A DNA stretch of 62,323 bases from Phil1 sp964487565 (GCA_964487565.1 CAZARN010000011.1:1-62323), one strand, 5' to 3'. Shown: positions 49,320 through 57,887, counted from the stretch's first letter. Numbers and translations are program-made. The notes: generated by a model not told the origin, from the sequence alone.

Positions 49320-49688
49320 TTACTTCTTTCTGCCGCCGACCTGGCGTTTCGGGCCCTTGCGGGTACGGGCGTTCTGCTTGGTGCTCTGTCCGCGCACGGG
49401 CAGGCCTTTGCGGTGACGCACGCCACGATAGCAACCAACCTCGATGAGGCGCTTGATGTTCATGGAGGTCTCACGTCTGAGGTCGCCCTCCACCTTGCAA
49501 TTGTGATCGATATACTCTCTGAGCTTGGTTACGTCAGCTTCGCTCAGATCCCTCACGCGGATGTCTGGATCAACGCCCGTGGCCGAGAGGATGTCGGAAG
49601 CGGTCTTGCGGCCGATGCCGTAGATATAGGTCAAACCTATCTCGACTCGCTTGTCTCTGGGCAGGTCCACGCCGGAAATACGTGCCAT
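49320..49688 (-). CDS. rpsM: 30S ribosomal protein S13
   Basis: 122 residues; head protein contacting tRNA and S19. Start MARISGVDLPRDKRVEIGLT and C-terminal RGLPVRGQSTKQNARTRKGP (here preceded by RHRK) are standard. Start at 49688 follows AAGGAG. It is preceded by the unusually long spacer 49689-49952, unlike every other junction in this operon. Confidence 0.98.
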   Translation of the reverse strand: MARISGVDLPRDKRVEIGLTYIYGIGRKTASDILSATGVDPDIRVRDLSEADVTKLREYIDHNCKVEGDLRRETSMNIKRLIEVGCYRGVRHRKGLPVRGQSTKQNARTRKGPKRQVGGRKK

Positions 49689-49952
49689 AATTCTTCTCCT
49701 TACTAAATATAATCGCTCGTTTCACCCCGCCGGGATCCGCGCATATCATGTGCGGCAGCCGCGCCGGCGGGCGGTTTCCTCTATTAGAGGCCCGCTCCTT
49801 GTCCTTTCGGAGCAGATTTCTAATATGCCAAACGGCAAACACCGCCTGACGGAGCCCGGGAAATCAGGCTCGAAACTTGCCTTGGGCAAAGCTTGCCCAA
49901 TCCGTCATTTTCAGCGGCATGACGGTATCCTTCAGGCTGCAACGCCCCGCGC
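49689..49952 (-). promoter_or_regulatory. Structured 264-base leader before rpsM, candidate cis-regulatory RNA
   Basis: Elsewhere in the operon gaps are about 0-60 bases. This one contains, by inspection: hairpin TTGGGCAA/TTGCCCAA (49882-49900), GCTCC/GGAGC (49794-49813), CCTCT/AGAGG (49778-49790), and a GC-rich stem CCCGCCGG (49726-49733) / CCGGCGGG (49764-49771) enclosing hairpin 49737-49755. Stretch 49902-49908 (CCGTCAT) can pair with 49919-49925 (ATGACGG), or, shifted by one base (49901-49907), with TGACGGA (49847-49853); the two cannot coexist. No U-run follows the last stem. Position matches the S4-controlled alpha-operon leader of enterobacteria; equivalence is inference. Confidence 0.55.
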
Positions 49953-50066
49953 TCAGCCCTGCCTCTGCTTATGCTTCGGATCTTCGCAGATCACCATCAC
50001 GCGGCCTTTGCGCTTGATGATCTTGCATTTGTCGCACATGCGCTTAACACTGGGTCTTACCTTCAT
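49953..50066 (-). CDS. rpmJ: 50S ribosomal protein L36 (zinc type)
   Basis: 37 residues: begins MKVRPSVKRMCDKCKIIKRK, continues GRVMVICEDPKHKQRQG. The Cys residues of CDKC, the later Cys and the His bind zinc, so this is the Zn-containing form. Start at 50066 follows AAGGAGGG. 14 bases downstream of infA. Confidence 0.97.
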   Translation of the reverse strand: MKVRPSVKRMCDKCKIIKRKGRVMVICEDPKHKQRQG

Positions 50067-50080
50067 TTTTTTAGCCCTCC

Positions 50081-50302
50081 TTAATTCTTTGCGCGCCACG
50101 TTATGCGGCCGCGCGTAAGGTCATACGGGGACATCTCCACCGTGACCTTGTCACCCGGCAGTATACGGATGTAGTTCATCCGCAGCTTGCCGGAAATGTG
50201 CGCCAGGATCTTGTGCCCGTTTTCGAGCTTGACCTCGAACATCGCGTTCGGGAACGAATCCGTCACGACGCCCTCGACCTCGATCACATCCGTCTTGGAC
50301 AA
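50081..50302 (-). CDS. infA: Translation initiation factor IF-1
   Basis: 73-residue S1/OB-fold factor that blocks the A site during initiation. Conserved KTDVIEVEGVVTDSFPNAMF, GHKILAHISGKLRMNYIRIL and SPYDLTRGRITWRAK. Lies between the KOW protein gene and rpmJ as in Bacillota. Confidence 0.98.
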   Translation of the reverse strand: MSKTDVIEVEGVVTDSFPNAMFEVKLENGHKILAHISGKLRMNYIRILPGDKVTVEMSPYDLTRGRITWRAKN

Positions 50303-50314
50303 GCTATCTCCTCC

Positions 50315-50584
50315 TTAATTTTCATGGTCATTTCTGAGCGCTTTCCTGAGCGCCGCATCCGCAGTCCCGCCCGGGAGCGAAAGGATCTTCTCGATATCAT
50401 CGATCCTGCCGTTCTCAAAGGCGAGGTGCATGAGCTTTTTCTTCTTCGGCGACGCCAGTTTGTGTTTGGCGCCGTCGGCGATAAGCACATGCGCGTCGTC
50501 GAACGCGGCTGTCACCGCAAAGCGTCCGCCCTTGTCGCGCCCGGCTTTTGAGCGCGCGATCCTTCCAAGATACTCCTGCATCAT
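50315..50584 (-). CDS. KOW-domain RNA-binding protein
   Basis: About 89 residues from the ATG at 50584 (or 50581; GAGGTG overlaps the map stop, so the start is uncertain by one codon). The N-terminus EYLGRIARSKAGRDKGGRFA is a KOW motif like that of archaeal/eukaryotic L14e and L6e. This small gene between map and infA is common in Gram-positive bacteria and is thought to encode a ribosome-associated protein; its exact role is not established. Confidence 0.85.
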   Translation of the reverse strand: MMQEYLGRIARSKAGRDKGGRFAVTAAFDDAHVLIADGAKHKLASPKKKKLMHLAFENGRIDDIEKILSLPGGTADAALRKALRNDHEN

Positions 50585-50589
50585 CCACC

Positions 50590-51345
50590 TCAAAGCGTGA
50601 GAAGCCGGGCTTCTCCGTCGGTTATGGCGATGGTGTTCTCATAGTGTGCGCTCAGGCTCCCGTCGCGCGTGACGACGGTCCAGCCGTTCGCCTGCGTGTT
50701 CACCTGCCATGTGCCGGCGTTTATCATCGGCTCAACGGCTATCGTCATGCCCTCGATCAGCCTGATGCCGCGCCCCATGCGCGGATCGGTGAAATTGGGC
50801 ACCTCCGGCGGTTCGTGCATTTCGCGCCCTATGCCGTGGCCGACAAGATCCCTCACCACGCCGTAACCGTACTCGTGCGCGTGGGTTTCAATTGCCCGGG
50901 CAATATCAGCAAGATGTTTGCCCGCTTTCGCCTCGGCAATGCCTGCAAAAAAGCACTCTCTCGTAACGTCGATGAGCTGCTGTGCCTCGGGGCTTATCGC
51001 GCCGACCGGAAAGGTCCTTGCGGCGTCTCCGTGGAAGCCGTCCTTGACCGCGCCCACGTCCACGCTGATTATATCCCCTTCCTTCAGGCGGTAAACGCCC
51101 GGTATGCCGTGTACGACCTCGGCATTGACGCTCGTGCAGATGCTTTTGGGATATCCCTCATAATTGAGGAACGATGGAACCGCGCCGCAGCTTCTGATGA
51201 AGTCTTCGGCAATGGCGTTGAGCTCCTCTGTGGTTATGCCCGGCTTTGCGCTTTTGCCCATAAGCTCCAGCGTATCCCGGACTATCCCACCGGCGACCTT
51301 CATCTTTTCGATCTCGGCCGCAGTCTTTATCGTGAGCCTCGCCAT
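50590..51345 (-). CDS. map: Methionine aminopeptidase, type I
   Basis: Removes initiator Met from new proteins. 251 residues. Metal ligands are visible in order: VDVGAVKDGFHGDAARTF (two Asp), LVGHGIGREMHEPPEVPN (His), EGMTIAVEPM (Glu) and late Glu in the SAHYENTIAI stretch. No N-terminal zinc/SH3 extension, so the short MetAP1a form. Its start overlaps the adk stop (TGATG). Confidence 0.98.
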   Translation of the reverse strand: MARLTIKTAAEIEKMKVAGGIVRDTLELMGKSAKPGITTEELNAIAEDFIRSCGAVPSFLNYEGYPKSICTSVNAEVVHGIPGVYRLKEGDIISVDVGAVKDGFHGDAARTFPVGAISPEAQQLIDVTRECFFAGIAEAKAGKHLADIARAIETHAHEYGYGVVRDLVGHGIGREMHEPPEVPNFTDPRMGRGIRLIEGMTIAVEPMINAGTWQVNTQANGWTVVTRDGSLSAHYENTIAITDGEARLLTL

Positions 51346-51968
51346 CAGCGCGCCTCCAGTGCCTGCGCAATACGGCAGTGCACCTCTTCGGGAGCATCGG
51401 CGCCGTCCACAGTGCGCAAAAGTCCCAGTGCCTCATAGAATTCTATGAGCGGCTTTGTTTTGCGCTCATATACCTCTATGCGGTTAGCCACGGTCTCAGG
51501 CTTGTCGTCATCCCTTATATAAAGCGGTTCGCCGCATTTTTCGCAGTTTTCGCTTTTATATGTTGAAATGTGATAGCCCGCCCCGCAGCCGGGGCACATG
51601 CGTCTGCCGCCGATCCTTTCAACGATCAGCGCCGCCGGCACGTCGATGTTTATGACCATGTCAATGTCCGATATAGCTTTCAGCGCTTCCGCCTGAGCAA
51701 GCGTTCTCGGGAACCCGTCGAAAAGATACCCGTTCGCGCAGTCAGGCTTTTTGATGCGCTCCCCGACCATGCCGAGGATCACATCATCCGGTACGAGCTC
51801 GCCGCGATCGACATAGCCTTTCGCCTCAAGACCAAGCGGCGTGCCCTCGCGCATCTCGGCGCGCAGCATATCGCCCGTGGAGATGTGGGCGATGCCGTAC
51901 CTTTGACTTATCTTCGCCGCCTGGGTGCCTTTTCCGGCACCCGGCGGTCCAAGAAAGATCAGTTTCAT
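51345..51968 (-). CDS. adk: Adenylate kinase (zinc LID type)
   Basis: Interconverts AMP, ADP and ATP. 207 residues. P-loop FLGPPGAGKGTQ at the start, AMP site STGDMLRAEMREGT, and an LID with zinc cysteines in MCPGCGAGYH and CEKCGEPL. The LID cysteines are typical of Gram-positive adenylate kinases. Between secY and map as usual. Confidence 0.98.
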   Translation of the reverse strand: MKLIFLGPPGAGKGTQAAKISQRYGIAHISTGDMLRAEMREGTPLGLEAKGYVDRGELVPDDVILGMVGERIKKPDCANGYLFDGFPRTLAQAEALKAISDIDMVINIDVPAALIVERIGGRRMCPGCGAGYHISTYKSENCEKCGEPLYIRDDDKPETVANRIEVYERKTKPLIEFYEALGLLRTVDGADAPEEVHCRIAQALEAR

Positions 51969-51981
51969 ATACCGATCACCA

Positions 51982-53268
51982 TCAACCCAGGAAGCCCTTG
52001 TAATGACGCATGAGCATCATGGATTCGAGCTGCTGACTTGTTTCGAGCGCAACGCTGACCATTATCAGAATGCTCGTGGGGCCGAAGGTCGAATTGAGGC
52101 CGAAAAGCCCTAGTATGACCGTCGGTACGATCGCAAGCACCATGAGGAACACCGCGCCGAAAAGCGTGAGCCTGTTGCAGATCTTCTGCAGATAATCGCC
52201 GGTGGGCTTGCCCGGACGGATGCCCGGTATGAAGCCGCCGTTCTGCTGAAGGTTCTTGCTGATCTCCACCGGGTTGAACGAAATGGTGGTGTAGAAATAC
52301 GCAAAGCCGAGTATCAGCAGTGAGTATATCACATAATAAACTATGGGGCCGACGGCGTTCGTGGAGGATGCGCTCATGTAAGTCTGATAGAACGCATAGA
52401 ACTTGCCGTTGGGCCAGAACTGACCGATCATCGCGGGGAACTGCATGATGGTCATTGCGAATATGAGCGGCATGACGCCGTTCGCGTTCGCCTTGAGGGG
52501 GATGTGCGTGCTCTGGCCGCCGTAAAGCTTCCTGCCGACAACGCGCTTCGCGTACTGCACCGGTATGCGGCGCTCCGACCTGTCGATGAAGGTGACGCCC
52601 GTGACAAGCACGATCACGAACACGATGAGGATCGGGAGTACCCACCAGAAGTACGATCCGCTGATGACGCCCTTGATATAGCCAAGCGTTACGTTGGGGA
52701 CGCGCGCGCAGATGGAGGCGAAGATCAGCAGCGATACGCCGTTGCCTATGCCCTTTTCCGTTATACGCTCGCCGATCCAGACGAGGAACGCTGTACCTGC
52801 GGTACACACAAGACCGATCGTGATGTAGGTAAGGATGCTGTCGTTGACAAGCACGTTGCCCGCGTTGCTGCTCTGCAGACCGGCAACGATGCCGATGCTC
52901 TGCACGAGCGCGAGGCCGATACCGACATAACGGGTGATCCTCTCGATCTTCTGACGGCCGTCCTCTTCCTTGGAGAGCTTCTCAAGGGAGGGGATCGCGA
53001 TGGTCAGAAGCTGGATGATTATCGAACCTGTGATGTAAGGCGAAATGCCCATTGCGAATATTGAGAATTCGCCGAAGGCGCCGCCGGAAAGCAGGTTAAG
53101 GAAGCTTAGCATGTCGTACTGTTCGGCATACTGCGCTATCGCCTCGGCATTGACGCCGGGGACCGCGATAAAGGAGCCCACGCGGTAGATAAGTATAAGC
53201 AAAAGCGTATACAGGATCTTCGTGCGGATGTCCTTTATCTTCCAGGCGTTGGCCAATGTCCTAAACAT
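51982..53268 (-). CDS. secY: Protein translocase subunit SecY
   Basis: Pore of the Sec translocon, 428 residues with ten membrane segments. Recognisable SecY segments: FIAVPGVNAEAIAQYAEQYD, FSIFAMGISPYITGSIIIQL, and RRIPVQYAKRVVGRKLYGGQ in the large cytoplasmic loop, ending MMLMRHYKGFLG. Its start overlaps the rplO stop by TGATG, coupling their translation. Confidence 0.98.
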   Translation of the reverse strand: MFRTLANAWKIKDIRTKILYTLLLILIYRVGSFIAVPGVNAEAIAQYAEQYDMLSFLNLLSGGAFGEFSIFAMGISPYITGSIIIQLLTIAIPSLEKLSKEEDGRQKIERITRYVGIGLALVQSIGIVAGLQSSNAGNVLVNDSILTYITIGLVCTAGTAFLVWIGERITEKGIGNGVSLLIFASICARVPNVTLGYIKGVISGSYFWWVLPILIVFVIVLVTGVTFIDRSERRIPVQYAKRVVGRKLYGGQSTHIPLKANANGVMPLIFAMTIMQFPAMIGQFWPNGKFYAFYQTYMSASSTNAVGPIVYYVIYSLLILGFAYFYTTISFNPVEISKNLQQNGGFIPGIRPGKPTGDYLQKICNRLTLFGAVFLMVLAIVPTVILGLFGLNSTFGPTSILIMVSVALETSQQLESMMLMRHYKGFLG

Positions 53269-53708
53269 CAGAGCACCTCAGCAGTTCCGCCCGCGGCCAC
53301 TATGGCTTTTTGGGCTGTCTCGGAGAACTTCGCCGCCTTAACATCCAAACGCTTGGTCAGCTCGCCGCGACCCAGAACCTTGAGGCCATCCTTCTCGATC
53401 TTGCTGATTATGCCGGCGTCCTTCAGGGACTGCGCGGTCACAACTGAGCCATCCTCGAGTTTGTTGAGGTCGGCGATGTTGACGATGGTATATTCCTTCG
53501 CAAAAATGTTGGTGAAACCGCGCTTCGGCAAACGGCGTGCAAGCGGCATCTGGCCGCCCTCAAAGCCGTTCTTCTTGCTGCCGCTGCGGGCCTTCTGGCC
53601 CTTGTGGCCCTTGCCGGAGGTTTTGCCCAGGCCGGAACCGGTACCGCGGCCGACGCGCTTAACGCTCTGCGTCGAGCCCTCTGCGGGCTTCAAATCGTGT
53701 AGTTTCAT
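53268..53708 (-). CDS. rplO: 50S ribosomal protein L15
   Basis: 146 residues. Begins MKLHDLKPAEGSTQSVKRVG; the Gly-rich rRNA-contacting stretch RGTGSGLGKTSGKGHKGQKA is intact. Overlaps secY at its stop and follows rpmD by 15 bases. Confidence 0.98.
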   Translation of the reverse strand: MKLHDLKPAEGSTQSVKRVGRGTGSGLGKTSGKGHKGQKARSGSKKNGFEGGQMPLARRLPKRGFTNIFAKEYTIVNIADLNKLEDGSVVTAQSLKDAGIISKIEKDGLKVLGRGELTKRLDVKAAKFSETAQKAIVAAGGTAEVL

Positions 53709-53723
53709 TCAGGCCACCTCCGA

Positions 53724-53903
53724 TTATATCTCTTCGACCTTAACAAGGTGCTTGACCTTGAAGATCATACCGCGGATCGCGGCGTTATCCTCCTGGACGA
53801 CGGAACTGTTGGTCTTCTTGAGGCCCAGTGCCTTCACTGTTGCCTGCTGGTCGTCCAAAGCGCCGATCGTGCTCTTTGCGAGCGTTATCTTAAGCTTTGC
53901 CAT
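53724..53903 (-). CDS. rpmD: 50S ribosomal protein L30
   Basis: 59 residues: starts MAKLKITLAKSTIGALDDQQ, with the L30 core ATVKALGLKKTNSSVVQEDN and end LVKVEEI. Start at 53903 has GGAGG. Located between rpsE and rplO in the standard order. Confidence 0.96.
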   Translation of the reverse strand: MAKLKITLAKSTIGALDDQQATVKALGLKKTNSSVVQEDNAAIRGMIFKVKHLVKVEEI

Positions 53904-53916
53904 TCTTATCCTCCTG

Positions 53917-54420
53917 TCAGCCGAGAATTTCTTCTACGGTCTTGCCGCGCAGGCGGGCGATCTGCTCTGCGGTCCTCAGCTGGGAGAGACCTTCAAGCGT
54001 CGCCTTGACACAGTTGGCGGGGTTGTTGGAGCCGAGGCTCTTTGTGCGGATGTCCTTTATGCCTACCATCTCCAGCACAGCACGGGCGGGACCGCCCGCG
54101 ATAACGCCGGTACCTTCTTCAGCGGGGAGCATCCTGACATGGCCCTTGCCGAACTTGCCTTCAACCGCATGGGGGATCGTGGTGCCGACGATGGGCACCT
54201 CGATGAGGTGGCGCTTCGCATCCTCGACGCCCTTGCGGACCGCCTCGGGTATCTCAGTCGCCTTGCCAAGGCCAACGCCCACATGACCGTTCTCATCGCC
54301 GACAACCATCAGCGCTGTGAAACGGAAATTCTTGCCGCCCTTGACGACCTTCGCGACGCGGTTGATGTAGACAAGCCTTTCTTTGAGTTCTGTTGCGGAA
54401 GTATCGTAACGATTCTGCAT
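53917..54420 (-). CDS. rpsE: 30S ribosomal protein S5
   Basis: 167 residues from the ATG at 54420 (a longer frame runs into rplR). Conserved LVYINRVAKVVKGGKNFRFT and GGPARAVLEMVGIKDIRTKS; contributes to decoding accuracy. 10 bases after rplR. Confidence 0.97.
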   Translation of the reverse strand: MQNRYDTSATELKERLVYINRVAKVVKGGKNFRFTALMVVGDENGHVGVGLGKATEIPEAVRKGVEDAKRHLIEVPIVGTTIPHAVEGKFGKGHVRMLPAEEGTGVIAGGPARAVLEMVGIKDIRTKSLGSNNPANCVKATLEGLSQLRTAEQIARLRGKTVEEILG

Positions 54421-54430
54421 CTTATCCTCC

Positions 54431-54799
54431 TTAGAATTCCAGTCCGGCTTTGCGGGCGCCTTCGGCCAGCTGCTGCACACGGCCGGTGTAAAGATAACCG
54501 CCGCGGTCGAACACGACCTCTTTCACGCCCTTCTCGATCGCCCTCTTGGCGATCAGCTCGCCTACCATCTCGGCAGCCTCGCTCTTGGTCTTGCCATCAA
54601 GCTGATTCTTCAGCTCTGCATCAAGCGTAGACGCCGCGGCGAGCGTATGCATCGCCTCATCATCGATAACCTGTGCATAGATGTGGTTAAGGCTGCGGTA
54701 TACGTTGAGCCTCGGCCTCTCGACGGTTCCGATGATATATCTGCGGTTACGGACGTGACGGCCCATGCGCACAGCGTTTTTATCAATTCTTGAAATCAT
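54431..54799 (-). CDS. rplR: 50S ribosomal protein L18
   Basis: 122 residues; 5S rRNA binder. ERPRLNVYRSLNHIYAQVID and VFDRGGYLYTGRVQQLAEGA are the conserved blocks. 22 bases after rplF. Confidence 0.97.
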   Translation of the reverse strand: MISRIDKNAVRMGRHVRNRRYIIGTVERPRLNVYRSLNHIYAQVIDDEAMHTLAAASTLDAELKNQLDGKTKSEAAEMVGELIAKRAIEKGVKEVVFDRGGYLYTGRVQQLAEGARKAGLEF

Positions 54800-54821
54800 A
54801 CTGTCACTCCTTATCTACGCA

Positions 54822-55373
54822 TTACTTCGTCTTGCCGGCCTTACGACGCACATGCTCGCCCGCGTACTTGATGCCCTTGCCGGTGCCCTGCTTGTTCAGG
54901 TACGGTGAAGGCTTACGCGATGCGCGGATGTCCGCTGCGATCTGGCCAACCTGCTGCTTGCTGATGCCCTTGACGGTCACCTTGTTGGCAGCGGGCGTCT
55001 CGAAGGATATGCCTTCGGGAGCGACAAACTCTACTGGATGCGAGTAACCAATGCTCAGCACGAGCTTATTGCCCTGAACCTGAGCCTTGTAACCGACGCC
55101 GTCGATCTCCAGATCCTTCTGGAAGCCGTGGGTCACGCCTGTCACCATGTTGTTGATGAGCGTGCGGGTGAGCCCGTGCAGCGCGCGGTGTTCCTTATCG
55201 TCGGTGGGGCGCTTCACATGGATAACGCCGTCTTCTTCGGTGATCTCCATATCGCGGGAGAGCTTCTCCGTGAGAGTGCCCTTGGGGCCTTTGACGGTAA
55301 CGGTGTTATCGTCAGCGACCGTGATTGTCACTCCGGCGGGAATCGTGATCGGAAGTTTTCCGATTCGTGACAT
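54822..55373 (-). CDS. rplF: 50S ribosomal protein L6
   Basis: 183 residues, two related domains; MSRIGKLPITIPAGVTITVA at the start and the conserved SRKPSPYLNKQGTGKGIKYA near the end. 50 bases after rpsH. Confidence 0.98.
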   Translation of the reverse strand: MSRIGKLPITIPAGVTITVADDNTVTVKGPKGTLTEKLSRDMEITEEDGVIHVKRPTDDKEHRALHGLTRTLINNMVTGVTHGFQKDLEIDGVGYKAQVQGNKLVLSIGYSHPVEFVAPEGISFETPAANKVTVKGISKQQVGQIAADIRASRKPSPYLNKQGTGKGIKYAGEHVRRKAGKTK

Positions 55374-55423
55374 TGCTTACACCTCTTCTTTCTGTTCTTG
55401 TTTAGTATCCGGTATTGTTGATT

Positions 55424-55822
55424 TTACCAGATATAAGCGAGGACTTCGCCGCCAACGCCCTGTTTGCGGGCTTCCCTGTCGGTCATTATGCCGCGGGAGG
55501 TGGATATGATGGCGATTCCGAGACCGTTGAGCACACGGGGCAGCTGATCCTTGCGCGCGTAAACGCGAAGGCCGGGCTTGCTGATGCGCTTGAGGCCGGT
55601 GATTACCCTCGTCTTGTTCGGGCCGTACTTGAGATCGATGTGGATATACTTGGCCACGCCGTCCTCACGATAATCGAACCCTTTGATGTAGCCTTCGTCA
55701 AGAAGAATCTGGGCGACGGCCTTCTTCACCGTGGAAGTGGGAACGAGCACGTCCTCATGCTTGGCGGTGAGAGCATTGCGGATACGGGTGAGCATATCGG
55801 CGATGGGGTCTGTGATCAACAT
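55424..55822 (-). CDS. rpsH: 30S ribosomal protein S8
   Basis: 132 residues from the ATG at 55822. MLITDPIADMLTRIRNALTA and the RNA-binding end VLNGLGIAIISTSRGIMTDR are standard. In several bacteria S8 represses its own operon. 25 bases after rpsN. Confidence 0.97.
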   Translation of the reverse strand: MLITDPIADMLTRIRNALTAKHEDVLVPTSTVKKAVAQILLDEGYIKGFDYREDGVAKYIHIDLKYGPNKTRVITGLKRISKPGLRVYARKDQLPRVLNGLGIAIISTSRGIMTDREARKQGVGGEVLAYIW

Positions 55823-55847
55823 AGCTTTCTTCCTCCTTTCGATATGC

Positions 55848-56033
55848 TTACCAGCTTGCCTTACGCACGCCGGGGATCTCGCCCTTGTAAGCGAGCTCAC
55901 GGAAGCAGATGCGGCAGATGCCGTACTTGCGCAGGACCGAGTGCGGACGGCCGCAGATGCGGCAGCGAGTATACTCGCGGGTCGAATACTTGGCCGGGCG
56001 CGCCTGTCTTATTTTCATACTGGTCTTAGCCAC
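55848..56033 (-). CDS. rpsN: 30S ribosomal protein S14, type Z
   Basis: 61 residues, the short zinc-binding form. Two CxxC pairs (CRICGRPHSV and YGICRICFRE) hold zinc. MAKTSMKIRQARPAKYSTRE is the standard beginning. Between rplE and rpsH. Confidence 0.98.
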   Translation of the reverse strand: MAKTSMKIRQARPAKYSTREYTRCRICGRPHSVLRKYGICRICFRELAYKGEIPGVRKASW

Positions 56034-56048
56034 TGTTTCGTCCTCCTA

Positions 56049-56666
56049 TCAGTCCTGTACGAAAGGCATGCCAAACTGTGTAAGCAGCTCTTTCGCCTCT
56101 TCATCGGTTTTCGCCGTTGTGACGAAAACGATGTTCATGCCGCGGACCTTATCCACATCGTCGTAATTGATCTCGGGGAATATAAGCTGTTCCTTGACGC
56201 CCATGGCATAGTTGCCGCGTCCGTCGAAGCTTACATCCGATACGCCGCGGAAGTCGCGAACACGGGGAAGCACGATGTTGATGAGCTTGTCGACGAAGTA
56301 ATACATCCTGTCGCCGCGCAGCGTTACCTTTGCGCCGACATTCATACCCTCGCGGACCTTGAAGTTTGCGACGCTCTTCTTGGCCTTGGTCACGACCGGC
56401 TTCTGGCCGGCGATGATCGCAAGCTGCTCAAGGGCGGTCTCCATACCCTTCGGATTGTCCTTTTCGGAACCGAGGCCCATGTTGATGACGAGCTTTTCAA
56501 GCTTCGGGATCTGCATGACGTTCTCGTAACCGAACTTTTCCTTCAGGGCGGGGGCGATCTCTTCCTTATACTTTACGCGAAGACGGGCGGGCTCGGTAAA
56601 CGGGCGGGCGTCTTCAGCGCCCTTCTTTTTCTTTGCGGGTGCCTGAGCGTTTTCTTTCTTAGCCAC
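56049..56666 (-). CDS. rplE: 50S ribosomal protein L5 with N-terminal extension
   Basis: 205 residues from a GTG at 56666 that has GGAGG just upstream. L5 is usually about 180 residues and begins near RLRVKYKEEIAPALKEKFGY. Here about 25 extra residues rich in Lys, Ala and Glu (KKENAQAPAKKKKGAEDARP) precede it. No ATG offers a shorter product before the core. Core motifs QIPKLEKLVINMGLG and DKLINIVLPRVRDFRG are intact, so 5S rRNA binding should be normal. Confidence 0.96.
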   Translation of the reverse strand: MAKKENAQAPAKKKKGAEDARPFTEPARLRVKYKEEIAPALKEKFGYENVMQIPKLEKLVINMGLGSEKDNPKGMETALEQLAIIAGQKPVVTKAKKSVANFKVREGMNVGAKVTLRGDRMYYFVDKLINIVLPRVRDFRGVSDVSFDGRGNYAMGVKEQLIFPEINYDDVDKVRGMNIVFVTTAKTDEEAKELLTQFGMPFVQD

Positions 56667-56686
56667 TTGTTTATCCTCCTTCCGCC

Positions 56687-57004
56687 TCAGTCGATGTTCT
56701 TGCCGCACTTTTTGCAAACGCGGACTTTCTTGTCGCCCTCAATGGCATGGGCAACGCGGGTCGCCTTGCCGCACTTCGGGCACACGAGCATGACCTTGGA
56801 AGCTGCGATGCTGCCTTCATGCTCTATACGGCCGCCGGGCTCGCCCTGCTTGCGGGGCTTCTTGTGGCGGACCACGATGTTCGCGCCCTGAACGGTCACG
56901 CGCTCATCGGTGGGATTGGCCGAAAGGATCTTGCCCTTCTTGCCCTTGTCCTTGCCGGAGATGACGACTACGGTATCGTCCTTCTTGACGTTGAGCTTAT
57001 TCAT
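56687..57004 (-). CDS. rplX: 50S ribosomal protein L24
   Basis: 105 residues; assembly initiator with a KOW motif (KDDTVVVISGKDKGKKGKIL). The C-terminus has CPKC...CKKC cysteines, common in Gram-positive L24. 12 bases after rplN. Confidence 0.97.
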   Translation of the reverse strand: MNKLNVKKDDTVVVISGKDKGKKGKILSANPTDERVTVQGANIVVRHKKPRKQGEPGGRIEHEGSIAASKVMLVCPKCGKATRVAHAIEGDKKVRVCKKCGKNID

Positions 57005-57016
57005 CGGATACCTCCA

Positions 57017-57385
57017 TCAAAGCACTTCGGGCGCAAGGGACACGATCTTCATGTAATCCTTGGCGCGAAGCTCCCTCGCGACCGGCCCGAAAATACGGGT
57101 TCCGCGGGGTTCTTTCTTGTCGTTGATGATAACGGCTGCATTGTCGTCGAAACGGATGCTGCTGCCGTCTGCCCTCTGGGTGGGATAGGTGGTGCGCACG
57201 ACGACCGCGTGCACAACATCCTTCTTCTTCACGGCGCCGCCGGGAGAAGCGGACTTCACCGAAGCCACAATAACATCGCCTATGCTGGCGCTCCTGCGGA
57301 AGGAGCCGCCCAGAACACGGATGCACATGATCTCTTTTGCGCCGCTGTTGTCGGCAACTTTTAACCTGGTCTGCGGTTGAATCAT
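57017..57385 (-). CDS. rplN: 50S ribosomal protein L14
   Basis: 122 residues; MIQPQTRLKVADNSGAKEIM and GTRIFGPVARELRAKDYMKI are diagnostic. Forms part of the intersubunit bridge region. 18 bases after rpsQ. Confidence 0.98.
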   Translation of the reverse strand: MIQPQTRLKVADNSGAKEIMCIRVLGGSFRRSASIGDVIVASVKSASPGGAVKKKDVVHAVVVRTTYPTQRADGSSIRFDDNAAVIINDKKEPRGTRIFGPVARELRAKDYMKIVSLAPEVL

Positions 57386-57403
57386 TTTCTTCTCCTTTCC
57401 GGC

Positions 57404-57664
57404 TTACTTGGCCTTCTCTATTATCTCGACCAGCCTCCAGCGCTTATCCTTGCTGATGGGGCGGGTCTCCATGATGCGCACTTTATCGCCGATGCCGCAT
57501 TCATTGTTCTCGTCATGGACCTTGAACTTGTGCGTGCGGTTGACCATTTTCCCGTAAAGGGGATGGCGGACCTTCGTCTCGATGGCGACCACGCAGGTCT
57601 TATCCATCTTGTCGCTCACGACCATGCCGACGCGGGTCTTACGATAACCTCTGATCTCTTCCAT
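57404..57664 (-). CDS. rpsQ: 30S ribosomal protein S17
   Basis: 86 residues, OB fold: YRKTRVGMVVSDKMDKTCVV and DKVRIMETRPISKDKRWRLV. 22 bases after rpmC. Confidence 0.98.
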   Translation of the reverse strand: MEEIRGYRKTRVGMVVSDKMDKTCVVAIETKVRHPLYGKMVNRTHKFKVHDENNECGIGDKVRIMETRPISKDKRWRLVEIIEKAK

Positions 57665-57686
57665 GGTAATTATCTCCTTTCACCCG

Positions 57687-57887
57687 TTACTCGGCGGCCT
57701 TGAGCTCGCGCTCGCAAAGGAGCGTTTTGACTCTGGCCACGTCCTTCTTGCACTCGCTTATGCGCTGAGTATTGCTCAGCCCGCCTGTGGCAAGCTGGAA
57801 ACGAAGGTTGAAAAGCTCCTGCTTGAGTTCCTTCTCCTTGGCGACGAGCTCTTCAGTGGAAAGCTTCCTCAGTTCATTTGCTTTCAT
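57687..57887 (-). CDS. rpmC: 50S ribosomal protein L29
   Basis: 66 residues; helical hairpin MKANELRKLSTEELVAKEKE with LFNLRFQLATGGLSNTQRI, near the tunnel exit. Its start lies 14 bases inside the end of rplP, an overlap larger than at the other junctions. Confidence 0.97.
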   Translation of the reverse strand: MKANELRKLSTEELVAKEKELKQELFNLRFQLATGGLSNTQRISECKKDVARVKTLLCERELKAAE

